The notes under the pieces were generated by a model. The model saw only the letters and a program-made list of their open reading frames with translations, ran no database searches and was not told where the DNA came from. Of a stretch of 5,589 nt of DNA, positions 1-5,589 are shown piece by piece (position 1 is the first letter of the stretch; each line of letters starts with the position of its first letter). A program made the translations under genes and the position numbers. The DNA is taken from positions 416-6,004 of the forward strand of contig DLOP01000070.1 of the NCBI GenBank assembly GCA_002478505.1, in the 5' to 3' direction. This DNA is from Lachnospiraceae bacterium UBA7481 (GTDB lineage Bacteria > Bacillota > Clostridia > Lachnospirales > Lachnospiraceae).

Positions 1-2
1 TA

Positions 3-1532
3 AATGACGATCCCAACCATGTAATGACAGCGGATGAGATTGCTGCATTATTTGGTGCACAGGAAGACGCGGAGCTGGATGATGATGTTGTATCGGAAGA
101 GGATATTGCGGAGCAGTTGAAGCAGGCGGAACTTCTTGGAAGCGCAGAGGCAGAAGGAGATGCAGGAGATGATGATCTTGATATTACCCAGCTGATTGAC
201 GGAATGGAGGGCGAGGACGATGATCTTAGCGATATCGCTGATCTCTTAAAGAAGTCAGATCAAAATGAGCCGGTAGATGAAAGCATGGCGGGGGACGGGG
301 AAAAGGGATTTTCACTGGATGACGGTATGACCATGGAAGAAGACTCTGCAGATAAGGAAGATAATAAAGGGAAAAAGAAAAAGAAAAAAGAGAAGAAAGC
401 CAAAAAAGCGAAAACGGATGTTGATGGAGAAGCGGCAGAAGGTGGAGAAGCGGGTGAGAAGAAACCGGGATTTTTCCAGAAGCTGCTGGGAGCTTTGACA
501 ACGGGTGAGGATGATGAAAATACTGTCCCGGAACAGGATATTACAAAACTTAGTGATGAAAATCTAAATATCCTTAATGAACTGGATGCGGAAGATACTA
601 AGAAAAAAGAGAAGAAACCGAAAAAGGAAAAGAAAGAAAAAGAGAAGAAAGAAAAACCGAAGAAAGAAAAGAAGCCGAAGAAGGAAAAAGTCGGGAAGGC
701 AGCGAGTGAGGCTGATAATACCAGAAAGATCCCAAAGAAATATATTGTCAGAACATTTACGCTTGCATTTTCCGTATTGGCAGCGCTCCTGTTGCTTGCC
801 GTCTGTATTCCGGGGATGCAGATAAAGCAGAATGCCAGAAATTCTTATTATCAGGGCGATTATATGGAAGCCTTTGTGGCGATGTACGGAAAGGAACGCA
901 GTGAGAGCGACCAGCTGATCTACGAAAGCGCGCGGACGATCGTGCTTTTGCAGCGTAAATATGAAGCCTATCAGAATAATAAAGCAATGCATCTTGACTA
1001 TCGGGCTGTGGACGCGTTGATTCAGGGAGTTGGCAAATACGAGGAGCTGCTATCGGAAGCAGAGCGATTGGGCGTTGTCAGCCAACTGAATGAGATCAGA
1101 GGTCAGATGGAAAACGCTATGATGGCGGACTACCAGTTGACTTGGGATGAAGCAAGGGAAATTTTAAGGTATGATGCTTTGGATTATACAAATAAACTAT
1201 ATTCCCTGGTGGATGGAACGCCGTTTACCTTTAAAGTGGATGAGATCAATGCAACCTACGGACTTCCGCTTTCGTCTGTGACGGAATCTTACGTGCCGGC
1301 GGGGGACGATCCGGCAGGCGGTGGGCAGATTGAATCGATGCCTGATATCCTTCCGGAGGAGGAAAGTTATATTAATCAGCAGGGAGAAAACTCTGAGGAA
1401 ACAGCGGAAGGGGCTGAGACAACTCCGGTGCAGGCGGATCCGATACAGACAAACCCGGTGCAGTCACTTCCGGCAGAGGCCAACATCAATGGTAATCCGG
1501 TGGATGTACAGATCGAGAGCAATCAGTTTTAG
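3..1532 (+). CDS. Acidic/lysine-rich single-pass membrane protein of unknown function (5' partial)
   Basis: I do not recognise a named family. Residues are counted from the ATG at 24. Residues 1-110 are very acidic, with short hydrophobic motifs (DEIAALFG at 4-11, DIAEQL at 27-32, DITQLIDGM at 53-61, LSDIADLLKKSD at 68-79). Lysine-rich blocks lie at about 111-130 and 193-224, separated by an amphipathic stretch (PGFFQKLLGALT, 148-159). One membrane helix spans about 244-262, preceded by basic residues, so the N-terminal part is probably cytoplasmic. Residues 270-395 look helical and TPR-like (YYQGDYMEAF), and the tail (about 430-502) is Pro/Gln/Glu-rich. The frame stays open to the left edge, and the ATG at 24 has no Shine-Dalgarno upstream, so the gene probably starts outside the window; the residues before the ATG (NDDPNHV) fit a continuing motif. 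It ends 20 bases before hisH and is probably co-transcribed with it. A scaffold or envelope role is only a guess. Confidence 0.82.
   Translation, partial: NDDPNHVMTADEIAALFGAQEDAELDDDVVSEEDIAEQLKQAELLGSAEAEGDAGDDDLDITQLIDGMEGEDDDLSDIADLLKKSDQNEPVDESMAGDGEKGFSLDDGMTMEEDSADKEDNKGKKKKKKEKKAKKAKTDVDGEAAEGGEAGEKKPGFFQKLLGALTTGEDDENTVPEQDITKLSDENLNILNELDAEDTKKKEKKPKKEKKEKEKKEKPKKEKKPKKEKVGKAASEADNTRKIPKKYIVRTFTLAFSVLAALLLLAVCIPGMQIKQNARNSYYQGDYMEAFVAMYGKERSESDQLIYESARTIVLLQRKYEAYQNNKAMHLDYRAVDALIQGVGKYEELLSEAERLGVVSQLNEIRGQMENAMMADYQLTWDEAREILRYDALDYTNKLYSLVDGTPFTFKVDEINATYGLPLSSVTESYVPAGDDPAGGGQIESMPDILPEEESYINQQGENSEETAEGAETTPVQADPIQTNPVQSLPAEANINGNPVDVQIESNQF
366..690 (+). repeat. Two low-complexity polypurine blocks encoding lysine-rich repeats
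   Basis: Inside the first gene, 366-399 is an unbroken purine run. Positions 600-690 are purines apart from three CC dinucleotides (618-619, 657-658, 675-676), with 620-656 uninterrupted. They encode degenerate KKEKKPKK-like units. The complementary strand is correspondingly pyrimidine-rich and gives spurious Leu/Phe-rich minus-strand reading frames. The stretch between the blocks (about 420-599) is ordinary coding sequence. Confidence 0.75.
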
Positions 1533-1552
1533 GGATAGGGGTAATAAATAGA

Positions 1553-2167
1553 ATGGTGGCAATCATTGATTACGATGCCGGTAATATCAAAAGCGTTGAA
1601 AAGGCAATACAGCGCCTGGGACAGGAAGCGGTTGTGACGCGTGATGCGGATCTGCTCCGTGGAGCAGATCATATCATCCTTCCTGGGGTAGGCGCTTTTG
1701 GTGATGCTATGGGAAAACTAAAGAGATATGAGCTAATACCGGTCATTCATGAGGTTATAGACAGAGGAACTCCATTTTTGGCTATATGTCTGGGATTACA
1801 GCTGTTATTTGAAGAAAGTGAGGAATCTCCCGGAGTTCCGGGACTGGGTATTTTTAAAGGAAGTATCCGCAGGATACCGGATACGGAAGGGTTGAAGATC
1901 CCTCAGATTGGATGGAATTCCTTGCATTTTCCAAGGGAAAGCAGACTGTTTCGAGGATGTAATGAAGAAACATTTGTTTATTTTGTGCATTCGTATTATT
2001 TAAAGGCGGCAGATGAATCCATTGTTTCTGCGGAAACAGAGTATGGGATCACGATACATGCAGCGGTTGAAAAGGAGAATGTGTTTGCCTGTCAGTTTCA
2101 CCCGGAAAAGAGTTCTGAGGTGGGACTGCATATGTTGGAAAATTTTCTTGATATTAGGAGAGCATGA
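1553..2167 (+). CDS. hisH: Imidazole glycerol phosphate synthase, glutamine amidotransferase subunit HisH
   Basis: HisH is the class I glutaminase subunit of imidazole glycerol phosphate synthase. It hydrolyses glutamine and passes ammonia to HisF for the fifth step of histidine biosynthesis in the cytoplasm. The 204-residue protein has normal family length and starts with the typical MVAIIDYDAGN strand. It carries PGVGAFG at 44-50 (oxyanion strand region), the nucleophile Cys79 in AICLGLQLLF, KIPQIGWN at 116-122, and QFHPEKS with His183 and Glu185 completing the triad. The ATG at 1553 is chosen because it gives the family's usual N terminus; a G-rich stretch (1532-1541) about 11 bases upstream is a modest ribosome binding site. 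The preceding gene ends 20 bases before, and the stop overlaps the hisF start, indicating an operon with coupled translation. Nothing essential is missing. Confidence 0.97.
   Translation: MVAIIDYDAGNIKSVEKAIQRLGQEAVVTRDADLLRGADHIILPGVGAFGDAMGKLKRYELIPVIHEVIDRGTPFLAICLGLQLLFEESEESPGVPGLGIFKGSIRRIPDTEGLKIPQIGWNSLHFPRESRLFRGCNEETFVYFVHSYYLKAADESIVSAETEYGITIHAAVEKENVFACQFHPEKSSEVGLHMLENFLDIRRA
1649..1670. repeat. Perfect 10-bp inverted repeat inside hisH
   Basis: GATCTGCTCC (1649-1658) is followed by GT and then its exact reverse complement GGAGCAGATC (1661-1670). In RNA this would fold as about nine pairs closed by a CGUG loop. It lies in codons for residues 33-39 (DLLRGAD) of HisH, so it may simply reflect codon choice. 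There is no following T-run, so it is not a standard terminator. Confidence 0.6.
2156..2160 (+). promoter_or_regulatory. Ribosome binding site deciding the hisF start
   Basis: AGGAG lies within the last codons of hisH. It is 6 bases before the ATG at 2167 but only 3 before the ATG at 2164, which favours the second ATG. The hisH stop and the hisF start share a TGATG, the usual arrangement for termination-reinitiation, which would help make the two subunits in equal amounts. Confidence 0.7.
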
Positions 2168-2937
2168 TGCATACGAAACGGATTATTCCCTGTCTGGATG
2201 TCAATGCAGGGCGAGTGGTAAAGGGTGTCAATTTTGTAAATCTCATTGATGCAGGCGATCCGGTAGCGGTTGCGGCGGCATATGATAAAGCGGGAGCGGA
2301 TGAGGTCGTTTTTTTGGATATTACAGCGTCTTCAGATGACAGGGAGACGGTGGTAGATATGGTTCGTAAGGTTGCCGAGAAAGTATTTATCCCGTTTACA
2401 GTGGGTGGCGGCATCCGTTCTGTTGAGGATTTTAAAAAGATACTCCGGGAGGGCGCGGACAAGGTGGCAGTTAATTCGGCTGCGATCATGAACCCTTCGT
2501 TGATTGCAGAAGCGGCGGATAAATTTGGAAGCCAGTGCGTTGTAGTCGCGATTGATGCGAAAAGACGGGAAGACGGCAGCGGATGGAATATCTTTAAAAA
2601 CGGCGGACGTGTTGATATGGGAATAGATGCTGTGGAATGGGCGATGAAAGCCGACCGGCTGGGCGCGGGTGAAATTCTCCTTACAAGCATGGACTGTGAC
2701 GGGACTAAAGCCGGATATGATCTGGAACTGACGAAGATCATATCAGAGAACGTATCTGTTCCGGTGATTGCCTCTGGCGGCGCAGGAACAAAGGAACATT
2801 TTTACGAAGCATTGACAGTTGGAAAGGCTGATGCGGCATTGGCAGCATCGCTGTTTCATTTTAAGGAGTTGGAAATTGGAAGCTTGAAAGATTATCTTTT
2901 TAACATGGGTATAAGCGTGAGAAGAACTTCTAATTGA
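2167..2937 (+). CDS. hisF: Imidazole glycerol phosphate synthase, cyclase subunit HisF
   Basis: HisF is the (beta/alpha)8-barrel synthase subunit. With ammonia from HisH it converts PRFAR to imidazole glycerol phosphate and AICAR, linking histidine and purine synthesis. From the ATG at 2167 the protein has 256 residues, normal for the family, and begins MHTKRIIPCLDV. Both catalytic aspartates fall at the standard numbers: Asp11 in PCLDV and Asp130 in VVVAIDAKR. Phosphate-binding loops are visible as FTVGGGIRS (77-85) and IASGGAGT (201-208); VNSAAI (102-107) and SMDCDGTKAGYD (174-185) are also family signatures. An ATG one codon earlier (2164) would add a single Met, but has poorer spacing to the ribosome binding site. 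It overlaps hisH and is clearly its partner. No hisI or hisA follows in the window; the gene is followed by a hairpin region and ung. Confidence 0.97.
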   Translation: MHTKRIIPCLDVNAGRVVKGVNFVNLIDAGDPVAVAAAYDKAGADEVVFLDITASSDDRETVVDMVRKVAEKVFIPFTVGGGIRSVEDFKKILREGADKVAVNSAAIMNPSLIAEAADKFGSQCVVVAIDAKRREDGSGWNIFKNGGRVDMGIDAVEWAMKADRLGAGEILLTSMDCDGTKAGYDLELTKIISENVSVPVIASGGAGTKEHFYEALTVGKADAALAASLFHFKELEIGSLKDYLFNMGISVRRTSN

Positions 2938-2940
2938 TTC

Positions 2941-2945
2941 GGAGG
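2941..2945 (+). promoter_or_regulatory. Strong GGAGG Shine-Dalgarno-like site without a clear gene
   Basis: GGAGG lies just after the hisF stop. At 5-base spacing it is followed by a GTG (2951) that reads only three codons before TGA (GTG TCA GAT TGA). The next usable start is a TTG at 2959, in frame with ung but 13 bases away and inside the hairpin. It may be a relic of a lost downstream gene, a tiny leader, or chance in a purine-rich spacer. Confidence 0.35.
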
Positions 2946-2956
2946 ATAGGGTGTCA

Positions 2957-2992
2957 GATTGAAAAATAAGCTCGATAGCTTATTTTTCAATC
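2957..2992. terminator. Perfect 16-bp stem-loop after hisF, possible bidirectional terminator
   Basis: GATTGAAAAATAAGCT (2957-2972) and AGCTTATTTTTCAATC (2977-2992) are exact reverse complements around the loop CGAT. The stem is A/T-rich, with an A5 run in one arm and a T5 run in the other, so an inner AAGCT/AGCTT stem followed by a U-run could end transcription in either direction. The site is 19 bases after the hisF stop, a reasonable end for the his unit. Against a classic terminator, the stem core is GC-poor and the T-run is itself base-paired. A repeat element or an mRNA-end stabiliser are alternatives. Confidence 0.45.
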
Positions 2993-2994
2993 AC

Positions 2995-3019
2995 AAATTT
3001 GTGCCTATGGCCCAAATTT
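2995..3019. repeat. Second inverted repeat abutting the hisF-ung hairpin
   Basis: AAATTTG (2995-3001) pairs with CAAATTT (3013-3019). After one T/C mismatch, GCC (3003-3005) pairs with GGC (3009-3011) around a TAT loop. It starts two bases after the 16-bp stem. A self-complementary CACAAATTTGTG (2992-3003) shares the same bases, so it could not pair at the same time. Together with the first stem this makes a compact 63-base structured spacer ending 29 bases before ung. Function unknown. Confidence 0.5.
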
Positions 3020-3048
3020 TCAGGTTATGGAAAGGCATGGGGATTAGT

Positions 3049-3717
3049 ATGGCAGGGATTACAAATGATTGGCTTCCGGTCTTAAATCCGGAATTTCGAA
3101 AACAATATTATAAGGATCTGTATCATAAGATCTTGGAGGAGTACAATACAAGACAGATATTTCCCGCATCGGAGGATGTGTTTAATGCGCTGCATCTGAC
3201 GCCGCTGCATGAGATCAAGGCGGTCATTCTGGGGCAGGATCCTTACCACGATGTAGGACAAGCACATGGGCTTTGTTTTTCCGTAAAAAAAGGAGTTGCC
3301 ATACCGCCTTCCCTGTTGAATATCTATCAGGAGCTGCAGAATGATCTGGGATGCAGCATTCCGAACCATGGATATCTGGAACAATGGGCAAAGCAAGGGG
3401 TACTGCTGTTGAATACTGTGTTAACGGTCAGGGCGCATCAGGCCAATTCCCACAGAGGGCTCGGCTGGGAACAGTTCACAGATGCCATCATAAAGGCGGT
3501 CAATGAACAGGACAGACCGATCGTATTTCTGCTGTGGGGTGCGCCGGCGCAGAAAAAGAAAGCAATGCTGGATAATCCCAAACATCTGGTGTTGGAAGCG
3601 CCGCATCCGAGTCCGTTGTCTGCATATAGAGGATTCTTCGGATGCAGGCATTTTAGCAAAACCAATGAATTTTTGAAGGCAAACGGGGTGGAGCCGATTG
3701 ACTGGCAGATAATATAG
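3049..3717 (+). CDS. ung: Uracil-DNA glycosylase, family 1
   Basis: Ung removes uracil from DNA after cytosine deamination or dUMP incorporation, starting base excision repair. The 222-residue protein has typical family length. It shows the water-activating loop GQDPYHD (62-68, catalytic Asp64), the uracil pocket Asn122 in LLNTVLTV, and the catalytic/intercalation loop APHPSPLSAYRGFFG (185-199, His186; Leu190 expected to insert into the duplex). The ATG at 3049 is chosen because MAGITNDWLP is the usual N terminus, it puts the catalytic Asp at residue 64 as in E. coli Ung, and GGGGA (3039-3043) lies 5 bases upstream. The frame is open back to a TTG at 2959, but that extension crosses the hairpins and looks non-coding. 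An ATG at 3037 is possible but less well placed. It is followed after 56 bases by the DHH gene. Confidence 0.97.
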   Translation: MAGITNDWLPVLNPEFRKQYYKDLYHKILEEYNTRQIFPASEDVFNALHLTPLHEIKAVILGQDPYHDVGQAHGLCFSVKKGVAIPPSLLNIYQELQNDLGCSIPNHGYLEQWAKQGVLLLNTVLTVRAHQANSHRGLGWEQFTDAIIKAVNEQDRPIVFLLWGAPAQKKKAMLDNPKHLVLEAPHPSPLSAYRGFFGCRHFSKTNEFLKANGVEPIDWQII

Positions 3718-3762
3718 AAATAATAAATAAGAGATTAGATACATTGTAAGAATGATAAAAGA

Positions 3763-3768
3763 GGGAGG
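3763..3768 (+). promoter_or_regulatory. Ribosome binding site of the DHH gene
   Basis: GGGAGG ends 5 bases before the ATG at 3774, an optimal position that fixes the start. The 56-base A/T-rich spacer after ung shows no convincing terminator or promoter, so read-through from ung is likely. Confidence 0.75.
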
Positions 3769-3773
3769 TTGTA

Positions 3774-4799
3774 ATGAGCGTAAAATTTGATCAGCTGGTG
3801 GATATCCTGAAGGGACATCGTGTGTTTATCCAGACGCATAACTGCCCTGATCCGGATGCGATGACGTCGGCTTACGGGCTGCAGTATTTATTGAAGAGAA
3901 AGGGCATAGAGAGCAAATTAATCTATGACGGCGTAATCTCAAAATTTTCGGATTTCAGATTGATTGATTATGCGAAGATGGAGATATATTATGCGGGTGA
4001 CCTTGAACTTTGCGATGAAGATTATATCGTGATTGTTGATGCGCAGAAATATAATGAGAACTGCACAGATCTGACAGGAGAAGAAGTGGCATGTATCGAC
4101 CATCATCCTACGGTTGTAGAATGTGATGAGTATAAATATAAGGATGTCCGAATGGTGGGCGCTTGTTCTAGTATTATTGCGGACTATTTTATAGAGTCAG
4201 GAGTAGAGCTTGACCCGATGGTGGCTACCCTGCTGTTGTACGGTATCAAGATGGACACGCTTGATTTTACCCGTGGCGTTACGGAACTGGATGTGAAGAT
4301 GTATTATCTATTGTTTAAATATGCGGATCATGAGTTTCTTGCGCAGATGCAGGTCAACCAGATCGATTTTAAGGATCTGAGGGCATATGGTGCGGCGATT
4401 GATAATATTTCACTATACAAGGATATCGGATATGCTTGTATTCCCTTTGACTGTCCCAACGGTCTGATCGCAATTATTTCCGATTTTATTCTGGCATTGG
4501 AGCAGGTGACATTTAGCGTGGTCTATGCGGTCCGGGAGGAAGGGTATAAATTCTCCGTCCGTTCGGAGCGGGAAGATCTGGATGCAGGACAGATTGTAAG
4601 AAGCGCTTTACAGCAACGTGGTATGAACGGTAACGGCGGCGGTCATTCCTTTATGGCAGGGGGATTCTTACCTATAGAGGATGCCCTAAAACTGGGGGAG
4701 GATACCAGAAAAGAACTTGAGATGATTTTTGATACGATAATATATCCTGGAGATGAAGATTATGAAAAAAATACCATTTATATCAAAGCAACAGATTGA
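3774..4799 (+). CDS. DHH/DHHA1 family phosphoesterase (NrnA-like)
   Basis: This is a cytoplasmic metal-dependent phosphodiesterase of the DHH superfamily. Relatives such as NrnA hydrolyse short RNAs, pAp or pApA, the product of c-di-AMP breakdown. The 341-residue protein has the DHH domain motifs in order: THNCPDPDA at 21-29 (His22, Asp26, Asp28), IVDAQ (Asp89), the namesake DHH at 109-111, and GIKMDTLDFTRG (Asp161). Together these are the expected two-metal ligands. The C-terminal DHHA1 domain carries GNGGGHSFMAGG (286-297), which binds substrate. There are no membrane segments and no PAS or GGDEF domain, which separates it from GdpP. Length is slightly above that usual for NrnA, with a short acidic C-terminal tail. 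The final 38 bases overlap the next gene. The exact substrate (nanoRNA, pAp or cyclic-dinucleotide product) cannot be told from sequence alone, so I give no symbol. Confidence 0.92.
   Translation: MSVKFDQLVDILKGHRVFIQTHNCPDPDAMTSAYGLQYLLKRKGIESKLIYDGVISKFSDFRLIDYAKMEIYYAGDLELCDEDYIVIVDAQKYNENCTDLTGEEVACIDHHPTVVECDEYKYKDVRMVGACSSIIADYFIESGVELDPMVATLLLYGIKMDTLDFTRGVTELDVKMYYLLFKYADHEFLAQMQVNQIDFKDLRAYGAAIDNISLYKDIGYACIPFDCPNGLIAIISDFILALEQVTFSVVYAVREEGYKFSVRSEREDLDAGQIVRSALQQRGMNGNGGGHSFMAGGFLPIEDALKLGEDTRKELEMIFDTIIYPGDEDYEKNTIYIKATD
4749..4752 (+). promoter_or_regulatory. Ribosome binding site of the lysA-like gene, inside the DHH gene
   Basis: GGAG lies 9 bases before the ATG at 4762. Another in-frame ATG at 4753 directly follows it with no spacing, so 4762 is preferred. 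No other in-frame ATG, GTG or TTG lies between 4762 and the conserved TPFHIYD segment, so the overlap with the upstream gene is forced. Confidence 0.65.
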
Positions 4800-5589
4800 A
4801 GAAATCGTAAAAACATATCCCACGCCATTTCATATTTATGATGAGAAGAGCATCCGTGAGAATGCTAAGGCATTGCAGGAGGCATTTGCGTGGAATCCGG
4901 GTTACCGGGAATATTTTGCAGTAAAGGCGACGCCGAATCCATTTTTGATCAAGATATTGAATGAGTACGGATGCGGCTGTGACTGTTCTTCTGAGACAGA
5001 GTTGATGTTGAGCGAGGCCATGGGGATTACGGGAGACAGCATTATGTTTTCCTCCAATGACACGCCGAGGAAAGAATTTGTTCTGGCAGACCGGCTTGGG
5101 GCGACGATCAATCTGGATGATTTTACGCATATTGCCTTTTTGGAGGAAACGCTGGGTGCGTTGCCGAAGAAATTAAGTCTTCGCTATAATCCGGGAGGCG
5201 TATTTAAGATCAGCAACGGTATTATGGATAACCCTGGGGATGCGAAATATGGACTGACTACAGAGCAGCTGATCGAAGGCTACCGTGTATTAAAAGAAAA
5301 GGGTGTGGAGATATTCGGCATGCACGCTTTTCTGGCAAGCAATACGGTTACCAATGAATATTATCCGACGCTTGCAAAACAGTTGTTTGAGATAGCAGTG
5401 CGGGTGAAAAAGGAAACGGGCGTATCCATTAATTTTATTAATTTGTCTGGTGGGATCGGCATTCCTTATCACCCGGATCAGGAACCAAATGATATCAGGC
5501 TGATCGGTGCAAAGGTAAAGGAAGTGTATGATGATATCTTAGTTCCGGCGGGGTTGGACAATGTGGCGATCTATACGGAATTGGGACGG
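4762..5589 (+). CDS. lysA: Diaminopimelate decarboxylase-like PLP enzyme (fold type III), 3' partial
   Basis: The likely reaction is decarboxylation of meso-diaminopimelate to lysine, the last step of lysine synthesis. The 276 visible residues cover most of the alanine-racemase-like PLP barrel: TPFHIYD at 21-27, YFAVKATPNP at 51-60 with the Schiff-base Lys55, CDCSSETEL at 73-81, RYNPGG (141-146), KYGLT (162-166), NLSGGIGIPY (227-236), and ELGR at the right edge. The C-terminal domain and stop lie beyond the window; about 420 residues in total would be normal. Two signatures differ from textbook LysA: GMHAFLASN (186-194) where GxHxHIGSQ is usual, and ELGR where EPGR is usual. From memory, clostridial and Bacteroides proteins annotated as diaminopimelate decarboxylase share these variants. 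The same fold also includes ornithine, arginine and carboxynorspermidine decarboxylases, so the substrate is not certain. It overlaps the DHH gene by 38 bases. Confidence 0.85.
   Translation, partial: MKKIPFISKQQIEEIVKTYPTPFHIYDEKSIRENAKALQEAFAWNPGYREYFAVKATPNPFLIKILNEYGCGCDCSSETELMLSEAMGITGDSIMFSSNDTPRKEFVLADRLGATINLDDFTHIAFLEETLGALPKKLSLRYNPGGVFKISNGIMDNPGDAKYGLTTEQLIEGYRVLKEKGVEIFGMHAFLASNTVTNEYYPTLAKQLFEIAVRVKKETGVSINFINLSGGIGIPYHPDQEPNDIRLIGAKVKEVYDDILVPAGLDNVAIYTELGR

Noticed and set aside
376..610. A-rich runs as possible programmed frameshift sites
   Set aside because: The A6G runs at 384-390 and 603-609 are not in the X XXY YYZ phase needed for a -1 slip, and no downstream pseudoknot or conserved alternative frame is evident.
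564..992. Leu/Phe-rich minus-strand reading frame resembling a membrane protein
   Set aside because: It arises from the complement of the lysine-coding polypurine block; hydrophobicity is a by-product of AAG/AAA read as CTT/TTT.
1294..1316. TGCCGG/CCGGCA inverted repeat in the first gene
   Set aside because: Only 6 pairs with an 11-base loop in a GC-richer coding patch; expected by chance.
2154..2741. Long minus-strand reading frame opposite hisF
   Set aside because: Shadow of a strongly conserved hisF; its Ser/Ala/Pro-rich translation resembles no known protein and shows no ribosome binding site.
2959..3048. TTG-initiated 30-residue N-terminal extension of ung
   Set aside because: It translates the hairpin region, lacks proper ribosome binding site spacing, and would shift the catalytic Asp from the standard residue 64; the ATG at 3049 fits the family and has GGGGA at 5 bases.
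3718..3773. Promoter or terminator between ung and the DHH gene
   Set aside because: The spacer is A/T-rich and contains TTGTAA and GATAAA, but they are not spaced as -35/-10 boxes, and no stem with a T-run is present.
1..5589. Defence system, mobile element, CRISPR array or tRNA
   Set aside because: All coding space is taken by recognisable housekeeping genes plus one membrane protein; no spaced direct repeats, transposase motifs or cloverleaf were seen.

Overview
The window looks like chromosomal housekeeping DNA from a low-to-moderate-GC Gram-positive anaerobe, most likely a Lachnospiraceae-type clostridium. This rests on purine-rich GGAG-type ribosome binding sites, tightly packed co-oriented genes, the clostridial style of the first and last proteins, and the gene content. 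All six recognised genes lie on the + strand. No RNA gene, insertion sequence, CRISPR array or phage gene is visible.

Layout. Positions 3-1532 hold the 3' part of a gene for an unnamed single-pass membrane protein. It has a long acidic and lysine-rich, probably disordered cytoplasmic part, one membrane helix and a helical extracytoplasmic domain; its true start is probably left of the window. After 20 bases come hisH (1553-2167) and hisF (start 2167, or 2164), translationally coupled at a TGATG junction. They encode the two subunits of imidazole glycerol phosphate synthase of histidine biosynthesis. The 111 bases from 2938 to 3048 hold an unused-looking GGAGG and two adjacent inverted repeats; the first is a perfect 16-bp stem with a 4-base loop. 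Next come ung (3049-3717, uracil-DNA glycosylase), a DHH/DHHA1 phosphoesterase of the NrnA type (3774-4799), and the first 276 codons of a lysA-like PLP-dependent decarboxylase (4762 to the right edge). The last gene overlaps its neighbour by 38 bases.

How they work together. HisH releases ammonia from glutamine and HisF uses it to make imidazole glycerol phosphate and AICAR, so these two form one enzyme. Ung (uracil removal from DNA), the DHH protein (short oligonucleotide or dinucleotide turnover) and LysA (last step to lysine) have no obvious shared pathway. Their order looks like ordinary clostridial gene packing; the DHH and lysA genes are probably co-translated.

I see no convincing new defence or mobile system. 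The points most worth a second look are the repeat-motif membrane protein before hisH, the double hairpin between hisF and ung, and the divergent active-site signatures of the LysA-like protein.
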